Positions 26,730 through 35,814 of a stretch of 64,000 nucleotides of DNA are shown piece by piece; position 1 is the stretch's first letter, and each line of letters begins with the position of its first letter. This DNA comes from Sphingomonas sp. 37zxx (lineage in GTDB: Bacteria; Pseudomonadota; Alphaproteobacteria; Sphingomonadales; Sphingomonadaceae). The position numbers and the translations under genes were made by a program. The notes below the pieces were generated by a model that did no database searches, was not told the origin of the DNA, and saw only the letters and a list, made by a program, of their open reading frames with translations. Location of the stretch: contig NZ_JROH01000001.1 in assembly GCF_000786205.1 (NCBI RefSeq), positions 124,001-188,000 of the forward strand, given 5' to 3'.

Positions 26730-29700
26730 ATGCAATTTTCGCGCAGCGTCGCCGTGCAGGTCGACGTCGTATCGCTTCACCGCCGTTATCGTCGCCTGCT
26801 GGGTGCAGGGGTGGCCATGGCGCTATGCCTGACCGCGCAGGTCGCCGCAGCGCAGACCGAGACGTTTCAGACCGCATCGACGCCGCTGGCGGACGATCAG
26901 ACCAATAGCGGTCCCGGCAAATCATCGCCGGGGGACGGCGAAACGGTCAATTCGCCGGGGGGCAAGCCCGACCTGCTGGCCGATAGCGACGACGGCGCGG
27001 CGGCGGCGGCGCAGGACGATGGGCAGATCACCATCACCGGATCGCGGATCGAGCGCGACGGATACAACGCGCCGACCCCGGTGAGCATCATCAGCGCCAA
27101 GGAATTGCGGACCGAGGCCCCGGCCAACATCGCCGATTTCGTCAATACGCTGCCATCGGTGCGCGGCAGTTCGACCGCGAGCAATTCATCGGGGTCGCTG
27201 TCGAACGGGCTTGCCGGCATCGCATCGGTGAACCTGCGATCGCTGGGCGCCAATCGCACGCTGGTGTTGTTCGACGGGCAGCGATCGGTGGCATCGTCGA
27301 CGACCGGCATCGTCGATGTGAACACCTTCCCCCAGGCGCTGATCGAGCGGATCGAAGTGGTTACCGGCGGTGCATCGTCGGCCTATGGTTCGGACGCGGT
27401 ATCGGGCGTCATCAACTTCATCCTCGATCGCGACTTCACCGGGCTGAAGGGCGATTATGAATATGGCGTCACCACTTATTCGGACGGGCCGAACCACAAG
27501 ATATCGCTGACCGGCGGCATGCCCTTTGCCGATGGTCGCGGGCATGTGATCGTCAGCGCCGAGGCATTCACCCAGAAGGGCGAGCACACGATCAATCGCG
27601 ACTGGAACCAGGCCGGCTTTTTCCAGATCGACAACCCCGCCTATACGCCGACCAACGGCCAGCCGGCGCGGCTGGTGCAGGGCGGCATCGGCACGTCGCA
27701 ATTCACGCCGGGGGGCCTCATCAGCACCGGCCCGTTTCGCGGCACCTATTTCGGGACGATCGGGGCGGGTGGCCCAAGCCTGAACCAGTTGCAGTTCGGG
27801 CCGACCAACGGCCAGTGGATGGTCGGCGGCGACTATCTGATCACGCGCGAAAACCATATCGGCACCAATACGCTGATCCCCGACGAGGATCGTTCGAGCA
27901 TCTTCGGCCGGGTGGAATATGAGGTGATGCCCGAGGCGACGCTGTTCCTGACCGGCAGCTATGCCCATTATGAGGGCAACAGCTTTTACCAGCAGACGCC
28001 ATCGACCGGGGTGACGCTGCAAGTCGCGCCCAGCGCCGCCAATGGCGGGCTGATCAACGCCTATCTGCCGACCGCGTTCATCAACCAGGTGAATGCGTAT
28101 AACGCGACGCCGGGCAATACGCGGGTCAACACCGTGGCGATCGGCACCAGCAATGCGGGCATCCCGGCGCAGGGGAGCAACAACACGCGCGACGTGTTTC
28201 GCGTCGTCGGCGGGGTCGAGGGCGAATTCGCCGCGATCGGCCGCGACTGGCGCTGGGACGCCTATGTCCAGCGCGGCGTTGCCAAGGTCGACGAATTGCT
28301 GACCAATACCTGGAACACGGCGCGGATGGCATTGGCGACCGATGCGGTGTTCGCGCCGGCGGGCAATGCTGCGGGAATTGCGCCGGGCACGATCACCTGC
28401 CGATCGACGCTGACCAATCCGGGCAATGGCTGTGTCCCGATCAACCGTGTCGGCGTGGGCGGCGTCACCCAGGGCGCGCTTGATTACATCTTCAACGACG
28501 GCAACCAGCCGCTGCGCGAACAGACGCTGAAACAGACCGTGGCGGCGCTCAATTTTTCGACCAAGCGCTTGTTCGACAATTGGCAGGGGCCGGTGTCGAT
28601 CGCCTTCGGGGCCGAAGCGCGGCGGGAATCGGTGACCGGCACGGTCGATCCGCAGTTCAACTCAGGCTGGCTGTACGGCAATTACCTGGTCACCGAGGGC
28701 GAATTCTCGGTCTATGAAGGCTATCTGGAAACGGTGTTCCCGCTGTTCAAAGGGGCCGATCTGAACGGTGCCTATCGCCTGACCAACTATTCGACCTCGG
28801 GCAGCGTCAGCACCTGGAAAGTGGGCCTGACCTGGCAACCGATCAGCGATTTCCGGCTGCGCGGGACGGTTTCGCGCGACATTCGCGCGCCCAACCTTGG
28901 CGAATTGTTCGCGCCAGGCACCGCGCGCACCAACACCGTCAACGTGCCGTTGGCGGGCGGCGCATTCCGTGCCGACCAGTTTCTGGAGCAGACGGTGGGC
29001 AACCCCCAACTCGCGCCGGAAATTGCCAAGACCTATGGTGCGGGTGTCATCTTCACCCCCAGCTTCGTGCCCGGCTTCGCGGCTTCGGTCGACTATTACA
29101 ATATCGACCTGAGCGGGGCGATCAGCAACTATACCGCGCAGACGACGGTCGATCTTTGCTATGAACAGGCCAATGCCGATGCCTGCCAGAACATCACGAC
29201 CACGGCAGGCGTTGGGGGCACCCAGGCAGGCGCGGCGATCACCGGCATCCGGCTGACGCCGTTCAACTTCGTCGGCGTCAAATCCGAAGGGCTTGATTTC
29301 GAGGCGAGCTATCGCCGGCCACTTGGGGGCGGGCAGATGACGTTGCGCGCGCTGGCGACGCATTATCTGAGCCTCTACACCGACAATGGCGTCGATTTTC
29401 CGACCGAAGCGGCGGGGCAGAATAGCGGCAACACGCCGGATTGGACCTATCGTCTGACCGCCGCATACGACAAGGACGGGGTCGGCCTGCAACTGACCGG
29501 GCGCGGCTTGTCCGGCGGCGTGTATAACAACGACTTCATCGAATGTCAGACGACCTGCCCGCCATCGACGGTGCAGAACCGCACGATCAACGACAATCAG
29601 ATCGCCGGGGCCTTCTATCTCGATTTCGCTGCGAACTATGCGTTCGAAGTGCAGGGAGCCAAGCTGCAGGCGTTCCTGTCGGTTCGTAACATCCTCGATA

Positions 29701-29825
29701 CCGATCCGGTGCTGGTGGGCAATGGCCCGACGGGCAACAATACGCCGGCATATCCGCAGACCAACCGCAACCTCTATGACTTTCTCGGCCGGGTGTACCG
29801 GCTGGGCATGCGCTTTGCGTTCTGA
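26730..29825 (+). CDS. TonB-dependent outer-membrane receptor
   Basis: A 1031-aa receptor importing an unknown ligand through the outer membrane. A long N-terminus with signal segment (LLGAGVAMALCLTAQVAAAQ, about residues 23-42) leads to the plug: ITGSRIERDGYNAPTPVSIISAKEL, IADFVNTLPSVRGSSTASNS, VNLRSLGANRTLVLFDGQR, IEVVTGGASSAYGSDAVSGVINFIL. The 22-stranded barrel ends in a terminal Phe (GMRFAF). TTCAAGGGGGTCCC precedes the start. It overlaps the M20 hydrolase frame region and is a paralogue of the receptor at 32.4-35.4 kb. Confidence 0.95.
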   Translation: MQFSRSVAVQVDVVSLHRRYRRLLGAGVAMALCLTAQVAAAQTETFQTASTPLADDQTNSGPGKSSPGDGETVNSPGGKPDLLADSDDGAAAAAQDDGQITITGSRIERDGYNAPTPVSIISAKELRTEAPANIADFVNTLPSVRGSSTASNSSGSLSNGLAGIASVNLRSLGANRTLVLFDGQRSVASSTTGIVDVNTFPQALIERIEVVTGGASSAYGSDAVSGVINFILDRDFTGLKGDYEYGVTTYSDGPNHKISLTGGMPFADGRGHVIVSAEAFTQKGEHTINRDWNQAGFFQIDNPAYTPTNGQPARLVQGGIGTSQFTPGGLISTGPFRGTYFGTIGAGGPSLNQLQFGPTNGQWMVGGDYLITRENHIGTNTLIPDEDRSSIFGRVEYEVMPEATLFLTGSYAHYEGNSFYQQTPSTGVTLQVAPSAANGGLINAYLPTAFINQVNAYNATPGNTRVNTVAIGTSNAGIPAQGSNNTRDVFRVVGGVEGEFAAIGRDWRWDAYVQRGVAKVDELLTNTWNTARMALATDAVFAPAGNAAGIAPGTITCRSTLTNPGNGCVPINRVGVGGVTQGALDYIFNDGNQPLREQTLKQTVAALNFSTKRLFDNWQGPVSIAFGAEARRESVTGTVDPQFNSGWLYGNYLVTEGEFSVYEGYLETVFPLFKGADLNGAYRLTNYSTSGSVSTWKVGLTWQPISDFRLRGTVSRDIRAPNLGELFAPGTARTNTVNVPLAGGAFRADQFLEQTVGNPQLAPEIAKTYGAGVIFTPSFVPGFAASVDYYNIDLSGAISNYTAQTTVDLCYEQANADACQNITTTAGVGGTQAGAAITGIRLTPFNFVGVKSEGLDFEASYRRPLGGGQMTLRALATHYLSLYTDNGVDFPTEAAGQNSGNTPDWTYRLTAAYDKDGVGLQLTGRGLSGGVYNNDFIECQTTCPPSTVQNRTINDNQIAGAFYLDFAANYAFEVQGAKLQAFLSVRNILDTDPVLVGNGPTGNNTPAYPQTNRNLYDFLGRVYRLGMRFAF

Positions 29826-29848
29826 TGACGAAACCAGGGAGAGACCGT

Positions 29849-31438
29849 ATGTTTTCGCCGATTTCACGCTTGATCGCGGCTGCGCTGGTGCCGGCGCTGA
29901 CGACCGCGCCGATGGCCGCTTATGCCCAATCCGCGCCCACCAACGACGCGCTGAAGGCCGAGGCCGCCGCCGGGGTCGAGGCGCAGGCCAAGCTGGTGCA
30001 GGAGATGGTCGATTCTGTCTTCAGCTTCGCCGAGCCTGGGTTTCAGGAATTCCAGACGATGGAATATCTGACCGACATCCTGGCCAAGAACGGCTTTACG
30101 ATCACCAAGGGGGTGGCGGGAATCCCCACCGCCTGGACCGCGACCTGGGGCAGCGGCGGGCCGCTGATCGCGCTGGGATCGGATGTCGACGGGTTGCTGG
30201 GGTTGAGCCAGATGCCGGGATCGCCGACGCTGAAGCCGATGGTCGAGGGCGCGCCGGGGCATGGCGAGGGGCATAATTCGGGGATGCCGCTGGTGATCGC
30301 CGCCGCCATCGCCGCCAAGCAGGTGATGCAGAAGAACAAGATCCCCGGCCGGCTGATGCTGTGGCCCGGCGTTGCCGAAGAACTGCTCGCGACCAAGGCC
30401 TTTTATGTGCGCGAGGGGCTGTTCAAGGATGTCGATGCCTGCATCTTCACCCATGTCAGCACCGAGTTCGGCACCGGATGGGGCAATATGGGCAACAACG
30501 CGCTGGTTTCGGCCGAATATAGCTTCAAGGGCAAGACCGCGCATTCGGCGGGGCAGCCCTGGGAAGGGCGAAGCGCGCTCGACGCGGTCGAGCTGATGGA
30601 CATTGCCTGGAACATGCGGCGCGAGCATCTGCCCGTCACGCAGCGGTCGCACTATGTGATCACCGAAGGTGGCGGCCAGCCCAACATCGTGCCCGACAAG
30701 GCGACCGTCTGGTATTATTTCCGCGACCAGGACTTTGCCAGCGTCCGCAAGCTGTATGAGACCGGGACCGAAATTTCCAAGGCGGCGGCGATGGGCACGG
30801 GCACCACGGTCGAGCACCGTTTGCTGGGCTATGCCGCCCCCAATTTCGGCAACAAGCCGCTTGCCGAGGCGGCATGGGCGAACATCAAGGCGGTGGGCAT
30901 GCCAAGCTGGTCGGCGGGCGACCAGGCCTTTGCCAAGTCGGTACAGGTCACCAACGGTCGCACGCCCAAGCCGCTTTCTACCGAGGTGATGCCGCTATCG
31001 ACCCCCGATACGCGCCCGCGGTCTATGGGGGGCGGATCGGACGATATCGGCGACATCATGTGGACGGTGCCGACGATCACGGTGGGCTATCCGTCGAACA
31101 TCCCGAACCTGATCGGCCATAATGTGCTGGCGGCCATCGCGATGGCGACGCCGGTGGCGCATAAGGGCGTGGTTTCGGGGGCCAAGGCGGTTTCGATGAC
31201 GGTGATCGACCTGATGACGTCGCCGCAATTGGTGCAGGAGGCCAAGACCTTTTTCACCGAGGTGCAGCTCAAGGACCAGAAATACGACCCTGTGGTCACT
31301 GCTGAGGACAAGCCCGCGATCCACCTGAACCAGGCGATCATGGAGCGGATGCGCCCGGCGATGAAGCCTTATTACTACAACCCCAAAAAGTACAAAACCT
31401 ATCTCGACCAGTTGGGGGTGAGCTATCCGGCGAATTGA
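29849..31438 (+). CDS. Secreted M20-family amidohydrolase/peptidase
   Basis: A 529-aa metal-dependent amidase of the M20 family, closest in layout to the AbgB/aminobenzoyl-glutamate-utilisation branch. ATG 29849 (ACCAGGGAGAGACCGT upstream) gives a clear signal peptide, LIAAALVPALTTAPMAAYAQ. Metal-site features include GSDVDGLLG, GHGEGHNSGMPLVIAAAIAAK, GVAEELLATKAFYV and GGSDDIGDIMW, and the dimerisation domain contains KGKTAHSAGQPWEGRSALDAVELMD. It follows the TonB receptor by 23 nt and is surely co-transcribed. It likely hydrolyses, in the periplasm, an amide brought in by that receptor. Confidence 0.9.
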   Translation: MFSPISRLIAAALVPALTTAPMAAYAQSAPTNDALKAEAAAGVEAQAKLVQEMVDSVFSFAEPGFQEFQTMEYLTDILAKNGFTITKGVAGIPTAWTATWGSGGPLIALGSDVDGLLGLSQMPGSPTLKPMVEGAPGHGEGHNSGMPLVIAAAIAAKQVMQKNKIPGRLMLWPGVAEELLATKAFYVREGLFKDVDACIFTHVSTEFGTGWGNMGNNALVSAEYSFKGKTAHSAGQPWEGRSALDAVELMDIAWNMRREHLPVTQRSHYVITEGGGQPNIVPDKATVWYYFRDQDFASVRKLYETGTEISKAAAMGTGTTVEHRLLGYAAPNFGNKPLAEAAWANIKAVGMPSWSAGDQAFAKSVQVTNGRTPKPLSTEVMPLSTPDTRPRSMGGGSDDIGDIMWTVPTITVGYPSNIPNLIGHNVLAAIAMATPVAHKGVVSGAKAVSMTVIDLMTSPQLVQEAKTFFTEVQLKDQKYDPVVTAEDKPAIHLNQAIMERMRPAMKPYYYNPKKYKTYLDQLGVSYPAN

Positions 31439-31545
31439 CGGCAGCCCGCCGCCCTGGGCCACCGCCCGGCTATCGCTGCCGGTGAAATTGCCTATAGGAT
31501 CGGGGAACGACGAGCCGTGCTTCGCGGCGGTCCTTGAGTTCCGCG

Positions 31546-32349
31546 ATGCGTTCGACGACCGATCCTTCCCTGGCCGCGCGGTGGCGCGAGGCACTTCGCC
31601 GGCGCGGGCCGCCCTTGCTGCTGGCGCTGGCGGCAGAGGCGCTGCTGGTGCTGCTGTTCCTGGCGCTGGCACCGCGCTTTGCCCCCGAGCTGGTGCCGGC
31701 AACGTCGCTGACGACGTTCGATGTCGCCGCCGGCGCGGAGGACGCGCCGCCGACGGCTACCAAAGCCGAGGATAGCGACGAAGCCAGCGCGGGCGAAGTC
31801 GCGCCGCCGCCGCCCGACCCGACGGTGGCACCCGTCGATCCGCCGCCGACTCCGCCGGCCCCGCCGCCCGAGGTGAAATTGCCGTCGCGGGTGATATGGC
31901 TGACGCGCGAGCAATATACCAGCACCGCGCTGCCCAAGGGCGAACCGCGCGTCGCCGATGCCCCATCGGGCACCCCGTCGCTGACGCCGGGGCGGAGCAG
32001 CCGGATGCCCGGCGACAGCGCGCTGGCCGAGGGCAGCGGGCCGAATGGCGAGCCGCTCTATGCCGCCGAATGGCATACCCGCCCGACCAACGCACAATTA
32101 TCGACCTATATGCCCGAGCGGCAGCAGGAAGGATGGGGCCTGATCGCGTGCCGCACCGCGCCGAATTACCGGGTCGAGGACTGCCGCGAACTGGGCGATT
32201 TCCCGCGCGGATCGCGGCTGGCCGGCGCGGTGCGGCAGGCGGCGTGGCAATTCCGGGTGCGACCCCCGCGGGTTGGTGGGCGGGAGATGGTTGGGGCGTG
32301 GGTTAGCATTCGGATCGATTATACCGTCACCGGCAAGCGCGGCGGCTGA
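31546..32349 (+). CDS. TonB-like membrane-anchored protein
   Basis: A 267-aa protein with one N-terminal transmembrane helix ([19 protein letters not shown]), a Pro/Asp-rich spacer ([22 protein letters not shown]) and a C-terminal domain with [45 protein letters not shown]. The C-terminal pattern resembles the TonB C-terminal domain, so it may drive the adjacent TonB receptors. Two Cys in the C-terminal domain are unusual for TonB. TTG 31534 is an alternative start. ExbB/ExbD genes are not in the window. Function is inferred from layout and neighbours. Confidence 0.7.
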   Translation: MRSTTDPSLAARWREALRRRGPPLLLALAAEALLVLLFLALAPRFAPELVPATSLTTFDVAAGAEDAPPTATKAEDSDEASAGEVAPPPPDPTVAPVDPPPTPPAPPPEVKLPSRVIWLTREQYTSTALPKGEPRVADAPSGTPSLTPGRSSRMPGDSALAEGSGPNGEPLYAAEWHTRPTNAQLSTYMPERQQEGWGLIACRTAPNYRVEDCRELGDFPRGSRLAGAVRQAAWQFRVRPPRVGGREMVGAWVSIRIDYTVTGKRGG

Positions 32350-32393
32350 GCCCCCCTCGCGCCAGCCGGGGTGGCTGGCGCGGGGGCGCAAGG

Positions 32394-35300
32394 TCAGCGC
32401 GTCTGCACGCGGATGCCGATGCGGAAGGTGCGGCCCAACAGGTCCGAATAGGTGCTGTTGGCGGCAAGCCCGGTTTCGGGCAGCAGGATCGGATCGGCGT
32501 TCAGCAGGTTGGTGACGTTGACGAAAAACTCGCCGCGCGCATCACCGCCGAAACCGAATTTCTGCGTCACATTCAGATCGACATAGAATGCACCGTCGAT
32601 CTGGTTGCTTTCATAGGTGGGCGCATTGACCGTCGAGGTCGGGCAGGTCGTCTGGCATTCGATGCCGTTGGCGACATATTTGCCCGAGCTGACCCCGCGT
32701 CCGATCGCGGTGATGCCGAAATCGTCCGAGGTGTACGAAGCGCTGGCGCGGTAGATCCAGCTGGGCGTGCTCGCCTGTCCACCATTCACCCCGGTGGTGT
32801 CGACCACGACCGTATTGGGGACGCCGCTGTCGAAGCGATTTTCGAGATAATGGGTGACCAGGCCGCGCAACGTGAAATTGCCCGGCGCATTGGCGAACAG
32901 CCGGTCGAGCGGCAATTGATAGGATGCGTCGAAGTCGAGGCCGCGCACCTGCTGGCTGGCGGCGTTGAACGGCTGGCTGCGGATGATGAGATAGGGCTGT
33001 GCCGGGGTCTGGGTGCGCGAGGCATCGACACTGATCGCGTCGCAGAACTGTGCCTCGCCCAGGAAGCACAGATTGACGATCGATTGCGCGTTGAAGGTGC
33101 TGATCCCTTCACCGACATCGATGTCGAAATAGTCGACCGACAGGTTGAAGCCCGGCACGAAGCTGGGCGAAAACACCGCGCCGATATTCCATTGGTCGCT
33201 CTTTTCCGGCCCCAATTCGGGGTTGCCGGTGGCGAACCCCGAAAAGGAATAGCCCGCTTGCGGCGGCTGGCCCGCAGCGACGAAGGACGGGCTGGTGCCG
33301 GTGATAAAGCCGGGGTTGGTGACCGCATCGCTGTTGGCGGTTCCCGCCTGGAACAGATCGTTCAGATTGGGCGCGCGAATGTCGCGCGAGCGCGTGACGC
33401 GAAGGCGGATATCGTCGATCGGCTGCCAGGTGGCCCCCGCCTTCCAGGTGGTGACATAGCCCGCGGTCGAATAATCGGTCGCGCGCACCGCGCCGTTGAA
33501 TTCGAGGCCGAGGCCGAGCGGGATCACCGTTTCGAGATAGGCTTCCTTGACATCGAAGCTGCCCGAGCTTGGCAGGTAATTGCCCACCGACCAGCGATTG
33601 GTGGCGCCGGTGACATTGCCGTTGGTGACGATCGGCACCGGCTGGAATTCATCGGGGACGAATCCGGTCACCTGTTCCTTGCGATATTCGGCACCGATCG
33701 CGATGCTGACATCACCCGCCCAGGTGGCGAACGGCGTGGCCGAAAAATTGCCGCCGATCACGGTCTGCTCAAGCGTCTGGTCGCGATAGGGATCGCCGAG
33801 CACGAACGAGACCGCCGCCGGATTGGCGACATTGGTGCCGAGGCGATTGAGCGGCACGCAGGCCGGATTGTTGTTCGCGGGATTGGCATCGACGTTGATC
33901 AGGCACTGGATCGATCCGGTGGGGAACCCGCTGCCGGCAGGCGCGAACACCGCGTCGCGCGCGGCGTTCATGTTCGCGTTGTTCTGGATATTGCGAAGCT
34001 GCTCGCGGACATCGGCGCGGCCATATTGGCCGTAAATGTCCCAGCGTGCGGTCTTGCCGAAAGCATCGAATTCGCCCTGCGCGCCGACCAGGTAGCGCTG
34101 CACTTCGCGTTCGTTGTTGATCGCGCGAAACGGCAGGTCGGCGAAGGTGGTGCCGAGGGTCACGCTGGTAATGCCCTGAAGCTGTGCCGCGCCCAGCGTG
34201 TTGAGCAGAAACGCATTGCAGGTGGTGGGCACCGGAATCTGGGTACAGCCGGTGGCGTTCAGCACGACCCCGGTCGATAGATTTGGGCCGGCGTTGAAGA
34301 GCACTTCCTGCCGGTTATACGCGCCTTCGGCATAAAGCTCGATCGCGTCGGTGACCTCGAAGCTGACTCGCCCGAACAGGCCATAGCGGTCGTCCTGCGG
34401 ATCGAGGCCGATGCGGCGACCCGAATCATTGACCTGCCATGATCCGCCCTGGGTGAGCGCGGGTACTGCGGCACCGGTGGAGCTGGGGAAGGTGAGCGCA
34501 CCATAGGTGAAGCGGTTGATCGCCCCGCCATCGGTGAAATAAATGCCGCGCAAGGTGTTCGCGCCGGCTGGCCCCGCCGAATTGGTGATCAGCCCGCCGG
34601 GCGTCGAGTTCGCCGCACCGACCTGCCTGCGGATCAGGAATTGCGGCGTGCCGTTGGTGGCGGTGTAGGCGGGGTTGGTGATTCGGACAAAGCCGGTCTG
34701 GTTCCAGTCGCGATCGACATCGAAGATGCCGTCGCGATGCGCGACTTCGCCGCTGAGCAGGATGTGGCCGCGCCCGCCGGCAAAAGCCATGCCGCCGGCG
34801 ACGTTGATCGAATAGTTCGCGCCATCGCCATATTGGGTGATGCCGCTGTCGGCCTCGACCTTCAGCCCTTCATAGCGGTTGTTCAGCGCGAAGTTGACGA
34901 CGCCCGCGACCGCATCGGAGCCATAGGCCGCCGATGCGCCGCCGGTGACCACTTCGACGCTGGAGATCAGCGCCTGGGGAATGGTGTTGATGTCGACCAG
35001 CCCGGTGATCGTCGAGCCGACCGAGCGGCGACCGTTGACCAGGATCAACGTGCGCTCCGCCCCCAGATTGCGCAGGCTGAGCGCGTTGATCCCTGCCTGG
35101 CCGCTGGAGATGTTGAGCCGCGAATTGGCCGGGCGAGTCGAGCCCGCCAGCGACGGCAATGTGTTGACGAAATCGGCGATATTGTTCGACGGCGACCCGG
35201 CGGCGATTTCCTGCTCGGTCAGCACCGTCAGCGGTGTCGGCGACTGAAACCCGTCGCGGATGATTCGCGAGCCGGTGACGACGACTTCGGTGCCGTCGGG

Positions 35301-35441
35301 TGCCGGTTCGGCGGCTTCGCTCTGGGTGTCGGCGGGCATGGTCTGCGCCTGCGCGGCGGCGGGCATCAGGCCGGCGAGCGCGAGCGCGGCGAGGCTGGCC
35401 TGGGTCGCGATGCGAACGGAAAGTGCGCGGTTGGTAAGCAT
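32394..35441 (-). CDS. TonB-dependent outer-membrane receptor
   Basis: A 1015-aa receptor, paralogue of the one at 26.7-29.8 kb. The start at 35441 (MLTNRALSVRIATQASLAALALAGLMPAAAQAQ, a signal peptide) follows CAGGGGGATTTCA. Plug motifs are VTGSRIIRDGFQSPTPLTVLTEQEI, NIADFVNTLPSLAGSTRP, LSLRNLGAERTLILVNGRRS and VEVVTGGASAAYGSDAVAGVVNFAL. The C-terminus is GIRVQTR rather than a final Phe, which is atypical. It is convergent with the TonB-like gene and divergent from the acylase gene across a 373-bp gap. Confidence 0.94.
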   Translation of the reverse strand: MLTNRALSVRIATQASLAALALAGLMPAAAQAQTMPADTQSEAAEPAPDGTEVVVTGSRIIRDGFQSPTPLTVLTEQEIAAGSPSNNIADFVNTLPSLAGSTRPANSRLNISSGQAGINALSLRNLGAERTLILVNGRRSVGSTITGLVDINTIPQALISSVEVVTGGASAAYGSDAVAGVVNFALNNRYEGLKVEADSGITQYGDGANYSINVAGGMAFAGGRGHILLSGEVAHRDGIFDVDRDWNQTGFVRITNPAYTATNGTPQFLIRRQVGAANSTPGGLITNSAGPAGANTLRGIYFTDGGAINRFTYGALTFPSSTGAAVPALTQGGSWQVNDSGRRIGLDPQDDRYGLFGRVSFEVTDAIELYAEGAYNRQEVLFNAGPNLSTGVVLNATGCTQIPVPTTCNAFLLNTLGAAQLQGITSVTLGTTFADLPFRAINNEREVQRYLVGAQGEFDAFGKTARWDIYGQYGRADVREQLRNIQNNANMNAARDAVFAPAGSGFPTGSIQCLINVDANPANNNPACVPLNRLGTNVANPAAVSFVLGDPYRDQTLEQTVIGGNFSATPFATWAGDVSIAIGAEYRKEQVTGFVPDEFQPVPIVTNGNVTGATNRWSVGNYLPSSGSFDVKEAYLETVIPLGLGLEFNGAVRATDYSTAGYVTTWKAGATWQPIDDIRLRVTRSRDIRAPNLNDLFQAGTANSDAVTNPGFITGTSPSFVAAGQPPQAGYSFSGFATGNPELGPEKSDQWNIGAVFSPSFVPGFNLSVDYFDIDVGEGISTFNAQSIVNLCFLGEAQFCDAISVDASRTQTPAQPYLIIRSQPFNAASQQVRGLDFDASYQLPLDRLFANAPGNFTLRGLVTHYLENRFDSGVPNTVVVDTTGVNGGQASTPSWIYRASASYTSDDFGITAIGRGVSSGKYVANGIECQTTCPTSTVNAPTYESNQIDGAFYVDLNVTQKFGFGGDARGEFFVNVTNLLNADPILLPETGLAANSTYSDLLGRTFRIGIRVQTR

Positions 35442-35814
35442 TGAAATCCCCCTGATCCTTTTGCGGGCATGACAGGCCGATCGCCTGACTCCCCGCTGCT
35501 GCCTGCTGCCGCCCCGGATATGTCCTTGGGTGCGGGCAGCCCTCCCGTTCGTCATCATGTCGTCATCGGCTGCGGTTAACGACCGTGCGGATAGTGCAGG
35601 GTGCGCGCGAAGCGCGTCAAGCCGAGGGAGGCTTCTATACGTTGCCCCCGCCATAGCCTGAGGGCATGGACGCTACAAAAATCACGCCTTTGGTGAACGA
35701 TAGTTGCGCGCCATAGCCCGACGGCATGACCCGGCGCATAGGTGCGATACGCTGCGGCGGCTGGATGCGATAGCTTGGTGCCGGTGGCCGGGACGGCCGC
35801 TTTGGGAGAACAGC
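35442..35814. other. 373-bp divergent intergenic region with two short direct repeats
   Basis: This gap separates the receptor gene from the acylase gene and must carry promoters for both. The motif CGCCATAGCC-YGA-SGGCATG occurs twice, near 35648 and 35708, about 60 bp apart. The spacing could suit paired regulator sites. No convincing sigma-70 boxes, RNA gene or open frame with a ribosome site was seen. Confidence 0.4.
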